Part shown: piece after piece, positions 46,433 to 56,915 of the stretch
Numbering within the stretch: position 1 is the first letter of the stretch
Layout of the letters: each line of letters starts with the position of its first letter
NCBI RefSeq assembly: GCF_011378905.1
Contig: NZ_WTPY01000001.1
Coordinates: 434,001-498,000, forward strand
Reading direction: 5' to 3'
Length of the DNA: 64,000 bases
Source of the DNA: Paraglaciecola sp. 20A4
Lineage (GTDB): Bacteria > Pseudomonadota > Gammaproteobacteria > Enterobacterales > Alteromonadaceae
Notes under the pieces: model-generated
Seen by the model: the letters and a program-made list of their open reading frames with translations, nothing else
Database searches by the model: none
What the model was told of the DNA's origin: nothing
Position numbers and translations under genes: made by a program

Positions 46433-46455
46433 GAAAAATAGCCACTAGATATTTT

Positions 46456-46848
46456 TTAGTTTGTTTTTTTAGCTTTCTGCTTTAACTCGTAATCAAGTTC
46501 TTGTGGGGAAATAATCAAGCCTTCTTCGTCTTGGTTAGGAAATACCGCAATAAATACATCGTCTTCTTCTAAGCCTGATGTCCAGCTGGCGTACCACTTG
46601 TCTAAGCTAATTGCTTTTGGCTCGCAATCTTGCCACTCGCCTGTGGCCCATGATTGCGCAAATTCTTTATTGGGCCAAACTGGCGCACAGTCTTCATCTT
46701 CGGTATTTAACATGACGCAGCCGTCTTGATCGGTCAGTATCCAGATTTGCTTTTGACTGACCACTTCTTTTATTAAATAGCGCAGACGTTCTTCTGGGGT
46801 GTAGCGTTCAATTTTGGCGATGCTGTCTTGATCGAGAACCTGGGTCAT
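46456..46848 (-). CDS. DUF2750 family protein
   Basis: A 130-residue acidic soluble protein. The pattern RLRYLIKEVVSQKQIWILTDQDG, VWPNKEFAQSWA and SLDKWYASWTSGLEEDDVFIAVFPN matches the DUF2750 family, which has no known function. AGG precedes the ATG. Its stop lies 24 bp from the convergent YecA-like gene. Confidence 0.8.
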   Translation of the reverse strand: MTQVLDQDSIAKIERYTPEERLRYLIKEVVSQKQIWILTDQDGCVMLNTEDEDCAPVWPNKEFAQSWATGEWQDCEPKAISLDKWYASWTSGLEEDDVFIAVFPNQDEEGLIISPQELDYELKQKAKKTN

Positions 46849-46958
46849 ACAAAGTACCTATTATTGACATAAAGTGTGATCTTAACTGATGGGTAAGCCG
46901 ATACCAATGGCTTTCGCGCTTGGAAAGGCCAAACCAGACTACAAATATAGTATGCAAG

Positions 46959-47936
46959 CTACGAGGCGGCCAGGCAGCATAAATCTCGCCCAGCAGATTT
47001 CGCTTGGTACATGGCTATGTCGGCACGGGCTAGCCATTCTAAACCTGTTTCGTCGTATTGGTATTCGGCCAAGCCAATGGACACGGTTAAGCGTACATTT
47101 TGCTCAAAAGGGAAGTCATTTATTGTTTGTCGAATATTTTCGGCAAGAGTAATAGACTGTTCAATATTGTTGCTGGCCAGCACCACGAATTCTTCGCCCC
47201 CAAAGCGAAATAAGCATTGTTCCGGGGTCAGTATATGTTCGATAAGCGCAGCGGTTTGTTTCAGTACATCATCGCCACAAGCATGTCCTTGTTTGTCATT
47301 TATTTTCTTAAATTCATCTAAATCAATCAATAACAAGCAGGCTTTTTTCTCCGGCGGCTGTTGACGTTGCTCTTTAAGCAAGTCGATTAACTTCTCTTCC
47401 ATAGCCCTGCGGTTACCGGCGTTAGTTAAGGGGTCTTTAAATGACAATATCTGCAGTTGGGCTTGTTGATAAAGCATACGATCTGCAAAAGCATAGCTAA
47501 AAATAAAGGTAACTAACGTTGAAAAGTAAAAGCGTGCGTTTTCAATCACGCTCATCTCAGCTGGCAGTAAATAACCAATGAGCACAATATTTATAGCGCA
47601 AAGCAATGCGGCCAAACTAGGCGGAAGAATAAAGAATAGGCAAATGATGGCCGGGTAAATCCAGACAATCTGATCAGGCCCCTTTAGCCAAATAGTGCCT
47701 GAGGCAATGGCGATGCAGATTATCGATAGTACCCAACGTGCGAACAGGGTGCGTTTAGTGAAATAAACGTACCCAAATAAACCTGCGGTGGTTGCCACAG
47801 CTACAAAATCTAATAATGCGATAGACCAATCTTCGTTATAAATTCGAATAACTAAAAAGGGCAGGATGCACAGAGATGCGGCCGCACTAATTGACAAAAC
47901 AATCTGTTCTTCAGAGGAGCGTTTTTGGTATTTCAT
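46959..47936 (-). CDS. Membrane diguanylate cyclase (GGDEF)
   Basis: A 325-residue protein with about six membrane helices in residues 15-155, resembling a small integral membrane sensor, and a C-terminal GGDEF domain. The active-site loop is FGGEEF. The usual RxxD inhibitory site five residues earlier is absent, so product inhibition is unlikely. It should make cyclic di-GMP in response to an unknown membrane signal. AGGGCG precedes the ATG. Confidence 0.88.
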   Translation of the reverse strand: MKYQKRSSEEQIVLSISAAASLCILPFLVIRIYNEDWSIALLDFVAVATTAGLFGYVYFTKRTLFARWVLSIICIAIASGTIWLKGPDQIVWIYPAIICLFFILPPSLAALLCAINIVLIGYLLPAEMSVIENARFYFSTLVTFIFSYAFADRMLYQQAQLQILSFKDPLTNAGNRRAMEEKLIDLLKEQRQQPPEKKACLLLIDLDEFKKINDKQGHACGDDVLKQTAALIEHILTPEQCLFRFGGEEFVVLASNNIEQSITLAENIRQTINDFPFEQNVRLTVSIGLAEYQYDETGLEWLARADIAMYQAKSAGRDLCCLAAS

Positions 47937-48209
47937 CGCGCCCTACACATCCTTCTAAAACGAAATAAGTGGCTAGAAGCTATAACCACATACTAATGGG
48001 CTTCATCTTTATTGCCAGCTTAACCTTCGTTATACGAGTTATTATCTACATTCCAGAAATACGGAAATCTAACTAAATTAACAATTAAGTAACGTTTTCA
48101 TTCCATTATTAGCTAATTTTCAAAATTAAATTTGGACTTGCGTGATTAATAACTATTTTAATTTGGTTTATGGTTATTTCACTTATTTGTAAAAGGAATA
48201 ATCAAACTT

Positions 48210-49997
48210 ATGCACAGCGACGAGTATATTGAGCATGCTAAATTACTTTCACCAAAACGTAATACCTCAAAGGCAAACAGTATAAATGCGCTCACGCATG
48301 AGCAACTGCAGCATTTTGGTATCGATAGCAACAGCGAATATGGGCAAGCTTTATTCCAAGCAGCTAGCCATTTGTACCATGCTCAGGCTGATGTAAATCA
48401 ATTATGGAAGGTCACTAACGAGACACTTAGCCAACTTGCCCATCCGGATAAGGTCGCTTATTTCAATGCTAAAAAATTCTTATCTTTTCAAATTGCTAAA
48501 GTGTTAGACACGTTGCAAAATCCTTTCAGAGCGACCTATCAAAGTATGACCAACCAAGGTGGATCGGGGTTGTCAAAGCATCACTACCCATTATTCGACA
48601 ATGTCACTGCTCTATTTTCTGCGACCCCAGTGGTGGTGCGCACAGCAACCTATGTTTATGCATGCACTGAATGGGTAGACGATGCATTTCAGGGTAAAGA
48701 GTCCACTCATCAGATTTATTCACGTTTATTAAATCCAACTAATATTTCTTTGGCCAATGCCATTGTCGATTTAGAAGCTGGGTCTTATGCACAAGATTAC
48801 TTAGCGTGGAATTTTAATTCAGGTATGGCCGCCATAGATGCGTTGTTGTCAAACGTGCTAAGCCATGGCGATGTGCTGATTGTGTCCCGCAATGTTTATG
48901 GTGGGGTATATCAATTACTTCACGATTATTTTGCCCGAGAGAATCGTCTTGATATTCAGTTAGAATGGTTTGACGGTTATTCCACCCAAGCCTTTAATGC
49001 GTTTTTAAACACAACAAAAGGTAAACATAGTGATCGCCTGAAAGATAAAGCCCTGCATGTTTACCTTGAATCCCCATGCAATCCACATGGTTATGTGCTG
49101 GATATTGCGGGCATCTGTAAAGTTAGCCACAAGTCTGGGCATTTGGTGATGCTCGATTCGACCTTAGCAACGCCTATATTGCACCAACCGCTGCGACGAA
49201 TAGACGAAGAAGAGCGTCCGGACTATGTGGTACACAGTTATACCAAAGACATATGTGGCAGCGGTGCAACTACCGCTGGTGTTGTGATTGGCCAAGGGTA
49301 TCGGATGTTTCAGGCCAAGGGCGATTGTGTTAATGGTTACGACTGGTCAAAAACGATGTTCTGGGATGTGTATTACATTAAAGGCGCGTTCTTAGATTCA
49401 GAAAAAGCCTTTGATGTACTTAACGGTATGAAAACTCTGGAAATGCGTATGTTGCAAAAGGTCATCAACACGCAAGTGTTTAGTCACTTTATGGCATCGC
49501 ACCCAGCGTTGAACGTAAACTGCCACGCGATTAAAGGCCACCCGAATAGCGAGCTGCGTTCCAGTCAAATGCGTCATGGTTGGCCTTGTCCATTATTTAC
49601 CATGGATATGCAAGAGGCCGATATCGACCGAGATACCTTTGTACGTTTTTTTGATGCTTTAGAGCCCGCGTTTAGCCATCAGGTAAGTATTGGACAAAGT
49701 AACACCATTATTTTATGCCCTGCGCTAACATCACATTCTGAATTAGATGCCGAAAATCAGCAAAAAAGTGGTATTTACCTCACCACTATGCGCGTGGCGA
49801 TGGGTACCGATAATGTGAAAGCGTTAATAGGCCATTTAATAAACACGGCGCGGTTACACCTAGACCCAATTTACACTGGCTTCAGTGAACGTTTTATGTC
49901 CGCGGAACAAGTTGATAATTTATACACTGACGTTGCCACTCGGGTTATGCACCAACAACAAGCATCGTTGGGAAAGATGCAAGAATGGATTGGATAG
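48210..49997 (+). CDS. Cys/Met metabolism-type PLP enzyme with N-terminal extension
   Basis: A 595-residue protein whose part from about residue 150 resembles cystathionine gamma-synthase/beta-lyase enzymes. Seen are NFNSGMAAIDALLSNVL, SRNVYGGVYQLL, ESPCNPHGYVLDI, LDSTLATPI and the PLP Lys in HSYTKDICGSG. Classical family members have about 390 residues. This one carries an extra 150 residues at the N-terminus, predicted helical and not recognised, and a longer C-terminus. The reaction is probably beta- or gamma-replacement or elimination on a sulfur amino acid. AAAAGGA stands before the ATG. No neighbour clarifies the substrate. Confidence 0.78.
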   Translation: MHSDEYIEHAKLLSPKRNTSKANSINALTHEQLQHFGIDSNSEYGQALFQAASHLYHAQADVNQLWKVTNETLSQLAHPDKVAYFNAKKFLSFQIAKVLDTLQNPFRATYQSMTNQGGSGLSKHHYPLFDNVTALFSATPVVVRTATYVYACTEWVDDAFQGKESTHQIYSRLLNPTNISLANAIVDLEAGSYAQDYLAWNFNSGMAAIDALLSNVLSHGDVLIVSRNVYGGVYQLLHDYFARENRLDIQLEWFDGYSTQAFNAFLNTTKGKHSDRLKDKALHVYLESPCNPHGYVLDIAGICKVSHKSGHLVMLDSTLATPILHQPLRRIDEEERPDYVVHSYTKDICGSGATTAGVVIGQGYRMFQAKGDCVNGYDWSKTMFWDVYYIKGAFLDSEKAFDVLNGMKTLEMRMLQKVINTQVFSHFMASHPALNVNCHAIKGHPNSELRSSQMRHGWPCPLFTMDMQEADIDRDTFVRFFDALEPAFSHQVSIGQSNTIILCPALTSHSELDAENQQKSGIYLTTMRVAMGTDNVKALIGHLINTARLHLDPIYTGFSERFMSAEQVDNLYTDVATRVMHQQQASLGKMQEWIG

Positions 49998-50189
49998 CTA
50001 GGAAATATAGCAGTACTTGTGCATGCTGGGCAGGTAAATAGGGCTGAAATCCCTGTTGGCTTTATCTATACTGAGCGACTCTTGATATAAATACATAAAT
50101 ATTGTCGCTCGTTTTCTTTTCATGGTTTGGCCGGCGTTAATATTTAATGCCTCATGGACGAAAGTGCTCGAAGGCCAAAGGAACACGCC

Positions 50190-52196
50190 ATGCAATACAA
50201 TGATATCGCCAATAATCCACAAGCTCAGCACGCGAGTCTTTTGACTACCTTTGGCTTCAGTGCATTTCGCGGTGGACAACAGCAAGTGGTTAATCAATTG
50301 CTGACTGGTGCGTCTTCGTTGGCTATTTTCCCCACAGGCTCTGGAAAATCTCTTTGTTACCAGTTTTGTGCGCTGCATTTACCTCATTTAACGTTAGTCG
50401 TTTCGCCCTTACTGGCGTTAATGAAAGATCAACTCGCATTTTTACAGTCCAAAGGTATTGCTTCAGGCAGTATTGATTCAACTCTCAGTGCTGATGAGCT
50501 GCGCACAACGATGGAACGGGTGCGCAGCGGCGAAATCAAAATACTGATGGTGTCTGTAGAACGTTTCAAGAACGAACGTTTTCGCCAGTTTATCGACAGT
50601 GTCGCTGTCTCTATGTTAGTGATTGATGAAGCCCACTGTATTTCAGAGTGGGGTCATAACTTTCGGCCTGACTATCTTAAGTTGCCTGATTATCGCCAAC
50701 AACTGAATATTCCATTGGTATTACTACTTACTGCTACGGCCACTAAAAAAGTTAAAATAGATATGGCTAAACGCTTTGCTATTTTACCTGAACATATAGT
50801 GCAAACGGGTTTCTATCGTGAAAATCTAGATTTACAGATATTAGCAACGCCCGAGCGACAAAAAGATCAGGTACTTTTGCAAATTGTGAGTCGCCAACAA
50901 GGTTGCGGTATTGTGTATGTCACCCTGCAACATAGTGCGGAACAAGTAGCTCAGAGACTGGCGGCAAATGGTCTCTCTGCTAAGGCTTATCATGCCGGAC
51001 TTGGGGATGATATACGTCAGCAGGTGCAGCAAGATTTTATGGCGGGAAAGACCCAAGTTGTGGTTGCCACTATTGCATTTGGTATGGGGATTGATAAATC
51101 AGATATTCGTTTTGTGGTGCATTACGATTTACCTAAATCTATTGAAAACTATAGTCAGGAAATTGGTCGAGCAGGTCGCGATGGTCAACTTTCACATTGT
51201 ATTACCTTGGGTAATCTGGATGGTCTAAACACGGTGGAAAACTTTGTTTATGGCGATACGCCTGAGTTGCAAGGAATACAATATGTGCTGGACGATATCC
51301 GCAAGGGCACACAATTAGTTCAAAGCAACAATACAACCGAGTTTAGCCAAGGGAGCCAATGGGAACTGCAGATTAATGGCTTATCTACTCAGAGCAATAT
51401 TCGTCAATTACCGTTAAAGACCTTGCTGGTGCAGTTAGAGTTACTTGGTGTGGTGCGTCCTCAATATGCTTATTTTGCCGATGTACGCTACAAGTTTCTC
51501 AGGGACAAGGCGGAAGTATTAGCGCGATTTGATAGCCCTCGCCAAATATTTTTAGAAAGCGTCTTCCAGCATACAGATTTTAAGAAAATCTGGGGAAGTC
51601 TTAAATTTGATACTTTATTTCAAGAAACTGGCAATGAACGTGCTAGGGTCGTTGCCGCGTTAGAGTATCTGCAACAAAACCAATTAATTGAATTACAAAC
51701 CAAACAAATGACCGAAGTATTTCAGGTTGATGTTGATAAACTTGATCAGCCTCAACTAGCTGCAAAACTGCATGCGTACTTTGTTGATAAAGAACAAAAA
51801 GAGCTGCAACGGATCGCGATGTTGGTACGTTTTTTTCAATTAGATAAATGCCTGAGTCATAATTTATCACGTTACTTTGATGATCAAAATGCGCCACAAA
51901 AATGTGGACATTGTAGTGTCTGCCGCGGACAAGTAGCCCACTTTCAAGTGACGAACGTTGTACCTGAAATTGATCCATTAGCGGTGGCAGAGGCCATGCA
52001 AGAACTGGCTAAGCATATCGCAGGGAAGGTTAACTATGTTCTTAATGTTGATACTTACTGCCGATTTTTAACGGGGATGAGCATGCCGCTCTTTACGCGA
52101 CTTAAAATCCGTCAATTAGCAGGGTTCGCCCTGTGTGAAAAAAGCAGATATGCAATGGTAAAAGAGGCGGTATCGCAAATATTGGAACAGGTTTAG
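50190..52196 (+). CDS. RecQ-family ATP-dependent DNA helicase
   Basis: A 668-residue superfamily 2 helicase. It shows FGFSAFRGGQQQVV (motif 0), Walker A FPTGSGKS (Lys53), the DEAH box in VIDEAHCISEWGHNFRPDY, TATATKKV, and motif VI in YSQEIGRAGRDGQ. A Cys cluster (KCGHCSVCRG, with an earlier Cys in DKCLSHN) forms the RecQ zinc site. The usual C-terminal HRDC domain is not evident. It is a RecQ paralogue rather than the canonical RecQ by its N-terminus. It unwinds DNA 3' to 5' in repair and recombination. ATG 50190 is preferred because AAAGGA lies seven bases before it. Confidence 0.9.
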   Translation: MQYNDIANNPQAQHASLLTTFGFSAFRGGQQQVVNQLLTGASSLAIFPTGSGKSLCYQFCALHLPHLTLVVSPLLALMKDQLAFLQSKGIASGSIDSTLSADELRTTMERVRSGEIKILMVSVERFKNERFRQFIDSVAVSMLVIDEAHCISEWGHNFRPDYLKLPDYRQQLNIPLVLLLTATATKKVKIDMAKRFAILPEHIVQTGFYRENLDLQILATPERQKDQVLLQIVSRQQGCGIVYVTLQHSAEQVAQRLAANGLSAKAYHAGLGDDIRQQVQQDFMAGKTQVVVATIAFGMGIDKSDIRFVVHYDLPKSIENYSQEIGRAGRDGQLSHCITLGNLDGLNTVENFVYGDTPELQGIQYVLDDIRKGTQLVQSNNTTEFSQGSQWELQINGLSTQSNIRQLPLKTLLVQLELLGVVRPQYAYFADVRYKFLRDKAEVLARFDSPRQIFLESVFQHTDFKKIWGSLKFDTLFQETGNERARVVAALEYLQQNQLIELQTKQMTEVFQVDVDKLDQPQLAAKLHAYFVDKEQKELQRIAMLVRFFQLDKCLSHNLSRYFDDQNAPQKCGHCSVCRGQVAHFQVTNVVPEIDPLAVAEAMQELAKHIAGKVNYVLNVDTYCRFLTGMSMPLFTRLKIRQLAGFALCEKSRYAMVKEAVSQILEQV

Positions 52197-52444
52197 TCAT
52201 ACCTTTCGACAGGCTATTTTTGAAGGCAACAGTATCGGGTTAGGGGAATATCACTCAATTAAGTATTTGTATAAAGCCCATAAATGTGAGTAAAAACATC
52301 ACAAAGTACATAACTTGTTACTGAATTTACAATAAAAACAATCTACTTACATGTCGCTAACATTTACTCTTCACGGCTAATGCTACCCTAGAGTATGCTT
52401 TTAGTTAATCACCCATATCAAGCGTTCGTCGTATAGGAAATTCC

Positions 52445-53593
52445 ATGTCAAAGTTGATGCACACCCTTCGTTTAAAGCCATATTGGATTGCATTGGTCAT
52501 TTTAGTCATATTAACGTTATGGGTGGCATCAGGAATGTTATTTGCAGAACCAGACAGTGACGCACAGGCACGTAAAGATGCTAAGCACCGTGAGGCAGGT
52601 TTGGTCAGTGTTAGGGTCGAGCGTGTTAACGCTCAGCCCATTACCCGAGAGATTAGTTTGTACGGGCGCACCGAGCCAAACCGGTCGGTCACGCTACGCA
52701 GTGAAGTTAGCGGCTTAGTTGAAAAAATCTATGTGACAGAAGGGCAAAGTGTCAAACAAGGCGAGCCACTAATTGATATTGAAACAAGTGATTTAGTTAA
52801 TCGCCTCACATCAGCAAAATCTACACTAGCTCAGCGAAAGATTGAACTTGAAGGGGCAAAATCATTGGGGCAAAAGGGTTACCAATCAAAATCTAATTTA
52901 GCGCAGGCCCAAGCTAATCTAGAACTCGCACTATCGCAAGTCAGCACATTAGAGCTGGCCTTATCAAAATCGACGTTGAGTGCGCCATTTGACGGGATCG
53001 TAAACGAGCGTAATGTTGAACTGGGTGATTTGCTCAAAGACGGTGATAAAGTGGCTATGTTGGTGGATTTAAATCCGCTTATTATTGCTGCGGATGTCAC
53101 CGAGACTGACGTGCAAGCGCTCACGTTAGGTCAAGAAGCAACAGGTCGCATGATTTCAGGTCAAACGCTTTATGGCAAAATTCGCTATGTATCTAGCGTG
53201 TCAGATATGGGTACCAATACGTTTAAAGTAGAGGTTGCAGTCGCGAATCCTAACAATCGATATCTTGCAGGTATGAGCACCGAATTATCAGTACCCTTAA
53301 AAACCACAATGGCGGTGCGCATTACGCCTTCTGTTATGGCGCTTGATGAAGCAGGAAATATTGGCGTGAAAACCGTGGTCGACGAACATGTTAAGTTTAT
53401 TCCTATTGATATTGTAAAAAGTGATAGTCAGGGGGTATGGCTTGCCGGTATGGGCGAAATCACAGATGTTATAACCCTAGGACATGGATTTGTGCGTGAC
53501 GGTGATAAGGTTAATGTGGTTTACGTGGATAACAACAGCCCTAATCCGCAGCCAAAAGATAATGTTCAGTCGAAAACCGAGCAGTCTCAGTAA
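52445..53593 (+). CDS. RND efflux periplasmic adaptor (membrane fusion protein)
   Basis: A 382-residue HlyD/AcrA-type adaptor. One N-terminal membrane helix (about residues 13-34) is followed by the barrel-sandwich half-motifs (SGLVEKIYVTEGQSVKQGEPL and LSAPFDGIVNERNVELGDLLKDG), a short coiled-coil hairpin between them and a beta-barrel domain. It links the inner-membrane pump to an outer-membrane channel, which is not encoded here. Its stop codon overlaps the start of the RND pump by one base, so the two are co-translated. AGGA precedes the ATG. Confidence 0.93.
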   Translation: MSKLMHTLRLKPYWIALVILVILTLWVASGMLFAEPDSDAQARKDAKHREAGLVSVRVERVNAQPITREISLYGRTEPNRSVTLRSEVSGLVEKIYVTEGQSVKQGEPLIDIETSDLVNRLTSAKSTLAQRKIELEGAKSLGQKGYQSKSNLAQAQANLELALSQVSTLELALSKSTLSAPFDGIVNERNVELGDLLKDGDKVAMLVDLNPLIIAADVTETDVQALTLGQEATGRMISGQTLYGKIRYVSSVSDMGTNTFKVEVAVANPNNRYLAGMSTELSVPLKTTMAVRITPSVMALDEAGNIGVKTVVDEHVKFIPIDIVKSDSQGVWLAGMGEITDVITLGHGFVRDGDKVNVVYVDNNSPNPQPKDNVQSKTEQSQ

Positions 53594-56500
53594 TGAATAA
53601 CCTAATTGCAGCGGCGCTGACCCATAGCCGTACCGTGTTGATGATGTTTGTGCTGTTAATTGTGGCTGGTGCGGCCACGTACACCAATATACCTAAGGAA
53701 GCAAATCCAGACGTACCTATCCCCTTTATTTATGTGTCAATCGTGCACGATGGTATTTCACCTGAAGATGCCGAGCGTATGTTGGTCAAGCCCATGGAGC
53801 GAGAATTACGTTCTATCGACGGGGTAAAAGAGATGAAGGCCACCGCAGGGGAAGGCTTCGCTAATATCACTCTTGAGTTTATTGCAGGCTTAGATTCAAA
53901 AGATGCCTTGGCCGATGTGCGAGACAAGGTGACCGTGGCTCGGGCTAAATTACCCTCAGAAACTGAAGAACCTACCATTCATGAAGTGACAATGGCCGGC
54001 CAGCAAGCAGCCATCACAGTGGTATTGTCGGGACCGGTGGCAGAACGCGCATTAGTTACGGTGGCTAGAGAGCTACAAAATCGCTTAGAAAGCCTAAGTG
54101 AGGTGCTTGAAGTAGACATAGGTGGCGACCGAGAAGATATCGTTGAAATCGTCGTTGACCCGTTACTGATGGAATCTTACGGGCTAGATCAAAATGACAT
54201 TTTCAATCTACTGTCGCGTAATAACCGTTTAGTACCAGCCGGGACCATGGATAATGGTAAAGGCAGCTTTGCGGTAAAAGTACCCTCGGTGTTTGAGTCT
54301 GTAAAAGATGTGATGGAGCAACCGGTTAAGGTGGTTGGCGAGCGAGTTATAACCTTTCAAGATGTAGCGCAAGTCAGGCGTTCATATAAAGACCCTACCA
54401 GCTTTGCTCGTTTAAACGGTGACAATTCGGTATCCCTAGAGGTTAAGAAGCGCCCGGGTGAGAACATGCTTGAGACCGTTGCGCATGTTAAAGAACTTAT
54501 AGAAGGCGCCCAGCAAACGGCTATCTGGCCAAGTAGTGTCTATGTGAGCTACACGGGCGACCAAAGTGTTGACGTGAACATGATGCTTGGGGATCTGCAA
54601 AATAACGTGTCTAGTGCGGTCATATTAGTGGCGATTGTCATCGTCGCTATCTTAGGGCTACGCACCGCTATTTTAGTCGGTGTATCGATCCCCGGATCGT
54701 TTTTGACCGGCATTTTAATCATCGCCATGTTTGGTTACACCTTAAATACCGTGGTGCTATTTTCGCTGATTATGGCGGTAGGCATGCTGGTGGACGGTGC
54801 GATTGTGGTCACCGAATACGCCGATAGGTGTATGGGCGAGGGGATGAATAAACAGCAAGCTTATCTGAAAGCTGCTCAACGTATGGCGTGGCCTATTATT
54901 GCGTCAACAGCGACCACACTTGCTGCTTTTGCACCGCTGATGTTTTGGCCTGGCATGATGGGCGAGTTTATGAAGTATCTACCGTTTACGCTTATCGCAG
55001 TGCTATCTGCCTCTTTGCTGATGGCACTCGTATTTGTGCCTACCTTAGGCTCGGTATTTGGGAAGCCACAAACGATCTCAGCTCACGCTAAGCAGCAAAT
55101 GTTACTTGCCGAAAGTGGTGATTTAACCCAGCTCACAGGCTTTACTGGACGCTATGTACGTTTGTTATCTAAAGCGATTAGCCATCCGTGGAAAGTGTTG
55201 ATGATTGCATTTTTTGTCGCCGGATTATCATTTTTTGCTTATTTTGCATCCGGCTTGGGCTTAGAGTTTTTCCCAAAAGTGGACAGCAGTGGTATCAATG
55301 TCACCGTGCGCTCTTCTGGAGATATGTCTATTTATGAAAAAGACATCATAGTGCAAGAAGTAGAGGATCGGCTGATTGATATGGACGCAATTGAAACCTT
55401 ATATGCACGCACAGGAGGACGAGACCAAATCGGTTATTTACGCCTAAACTTAGTCGACTGGCACCTACGACCGCATTCAGACGAAGTACTGAAAGAAACT
55501 CAAGAACGTCTGTCTAATATTGCTGGGCTAGAGATTGAAATTACCCTCGACCAGAATGGTCCACAATCAGGTAAAGATCTGCAAATTCAATTGTCGTCCC
55601 GTTATCCTGAATTATTAAATGAAGCCGCTTTAAAAGTGCGTCATGCACTGGATGATAATGATAAATTTACGTCTATTAGCGATACGGCATCTCAGCCGGG
55701 TATTGAGTGGCAACTAAAAGTTAATCGAAGTGATGCTGCACGCTTTGGTGCAGACGCGACTTTAGTGGGTAGTACAGTACAATTTGTGACAAACGGTTTG
55801 AAAATTGGCGAGTATCGTCCCGATGATGTAGATGATGAGTTGGATATTCGAGTACGTTACCCGATTGAGTCGCGCTTTATTGGCAAGCTAGATGAGCTAC
55901 GTATGAAAACATCTACTGGCATGGTGCCCATCAGTAATTTTGTGCAGCGTCAGGCTCAACCAAAAACAGATCTTATTCGCCACATTGACAGTGAGCGGGT
56001 GATAACCGTCGAGGCTAATATGGCGCCAGGTGAGTTACTTAGTATCGAGTTACCTAAACTGCAGGCTCAATTGCCTGATTTAGAGCTTGACCCCAGAGTG
56101 TCATTAATCGTCAAAGGACAAAATGAACAGCAAGCAGAATCTGAAACGTTTCTGGTGAATGCTTTTTTAATAGCCTTGTTTGTGATGGCGATTATCTTGG
56201 TCACCCAGTTTAATAGTTTCTATCAAGCCTTCTTGATCCTAAGTGCTGTGTTGTTCTCAACTGTAGGTGTGTTCTTAGGTTTAGCTATTTTCCAAAAACC
56301 GTTTGGCATAGTGATGTCAGGTATTGGTGTAATAGCGCTGGCGGGTATAGTAGTGAATAACAACATCGTGCTGATTGATACTTATAATATTTTGCGTAAA
56401 GAGGGCTATAGCGCAACAGACGCTATCTTGCGAACCGGGGCGCAACGTTTGCGTCCGGTAATGATGACCACTGTAACAACCATACTTGGTTTGCTGCCAA

Positions 56501-56727
56501 TGGTGGCTGAAATCAATATCGATTTCATCGGTCGTAATGTGGATGTGGGTGGACCCTCTACGCAGTGGTGGTCGCAATTAGCTACTGCGGTAGCTGGTGG
56601 CTTAGCATTTGCGACGTTGTTAACATTAGTGCTAACACCTAGCTTACTGGCTTTAAAAGCGCACAGTGAACAGCGTAAAGCGTCTCGCACGATGGCTGCG
56701 TCTATGGCATCATCGGAACAGCATTAA
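53593..56727 (+). CDS. RND family efflux permease
   Basis: A 1044-residue HAE-type RND pump with 12 expected membrane helices and two large periplasmic loops. Recognisable are IPKEANPDVPIPFIYVSI at the first loop and SIPGSFLTGI near helix 3. Helix 4 reads GMLVDGAIVVTEYADR, so only one of the two Asp residues of the AcrB pair is kept. In helix 10 the Lys940 position of AcrB is Asn (GIVVNNNIVLIDTYN). Proton coupling must therefore rest on fewer ionisable residues than in AcrB, as in several other RND branches. It is translationally coupled to the adaptor. The exported substrate is unknown. Confidence 0.93.
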   Translation: MNNLIAAALTHSRTVLMMFVLLIVAGAATYTNIPKEANPDVPIPFIYVSIVHDGISPEDAERMLVKPMERELRSIDGVKEMKATAGEGFANITLEFIAGLDSKDALADVRDKVTVARAKLPSETEEPTIHEVTMAGQQAAITVVLSGPVAERALVTVARELQNRLESLSEVLEVDIGGDREDIVEIVVDPLLMESYGLDQNDIFNLLSRNNRLVPAGTMDNGKGSFAVKVPSVFESVKDVMEQPVKVVGERVITFQDVAQVRRSYKDPTSFARLNGDNSVSLEVKKRPGENMLETVAHVKELIEGAQQTAIWPSSVYVSYTGDQSVDVNMMLGDLQNNVSSAVILVAIVIVAILGLRTAILVGVSIPGSFLTGILIIAMFGYTLNTVVLFSLIMAVGMLVDGAIVVTEYADRCMGEGMNKQQAYLKAAQRMAWPIIASTATTLAAFAPLMFWPGMMGEFMKYLPFTLIAVLSASLLMALVFVPTLGSVFGKPQTISAHAKQQMLLAESGDLTQLTGFTGRYVRLLSKAISHPWKVLMIAFFVAGLSFFAYFASGLGLEFFPKVDSSGINVTVRSSGDMSIYEKDIIVQEVEDRLIDMDAIETLYARTGGRDQIGYLRLNLVDWHLRPHSDEVLKETQERLSNIAGLEIEITLDQNGPQSGKDLQIQLSSRYPELLNEAALKVRHALDDNDKFTSISDTASQPGIEWQLKVNRSDAARFGADATLVGSTVQFVTNGLKIGEYRPDDVDDELDIRVRYPIESRFIGKLDELRMKTSTGMVPISNFVQRQAQPKTDLIRHIDSERVITVEANMAPGELLSIELPKLQAQLPDLELDPRVSLIVKGQNEQQAESETFLVNAFLIALFVMAIILVTQFNSFYQAFLILSAVLFSTVGVFLGLAIFQKPFGIVMSGIGVIALAGIVVNNNIVLIDTYNILRKEGYSATDAILRTGAQRLRPVMMTTVTTILGLLPMVAEINIDFIGRNVDVGGPSTQWWSQLATAVAGGLAFATLLTLVLTPSLLALKAHSEQRKASRTMAASMASSEQH

Positions 56728-56915
56728 CAACGTTAAGCAAAGCATCTGAGGTTAAGTAAAATAAATGCTCAGATGTTCGATTAGGAACGTTTCTGTTCCC
56801 TGTTGGGCTAATTTTGCGCATGCATTCACATTGGGTAATTATTAATATTTACAGGTAACTGCTTTTCTCACCGGCTATCGGTTACATCATCACCTTGTAT
56901 CAGTAAGGACTACAT

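Noticed and set aside
46889-47152. 87-codon plus-strand frame between DUF2750 and the diguanylate cyclase
   Set aside because: It is mostly antisense to the GGDEF domain and has no ribosome site.
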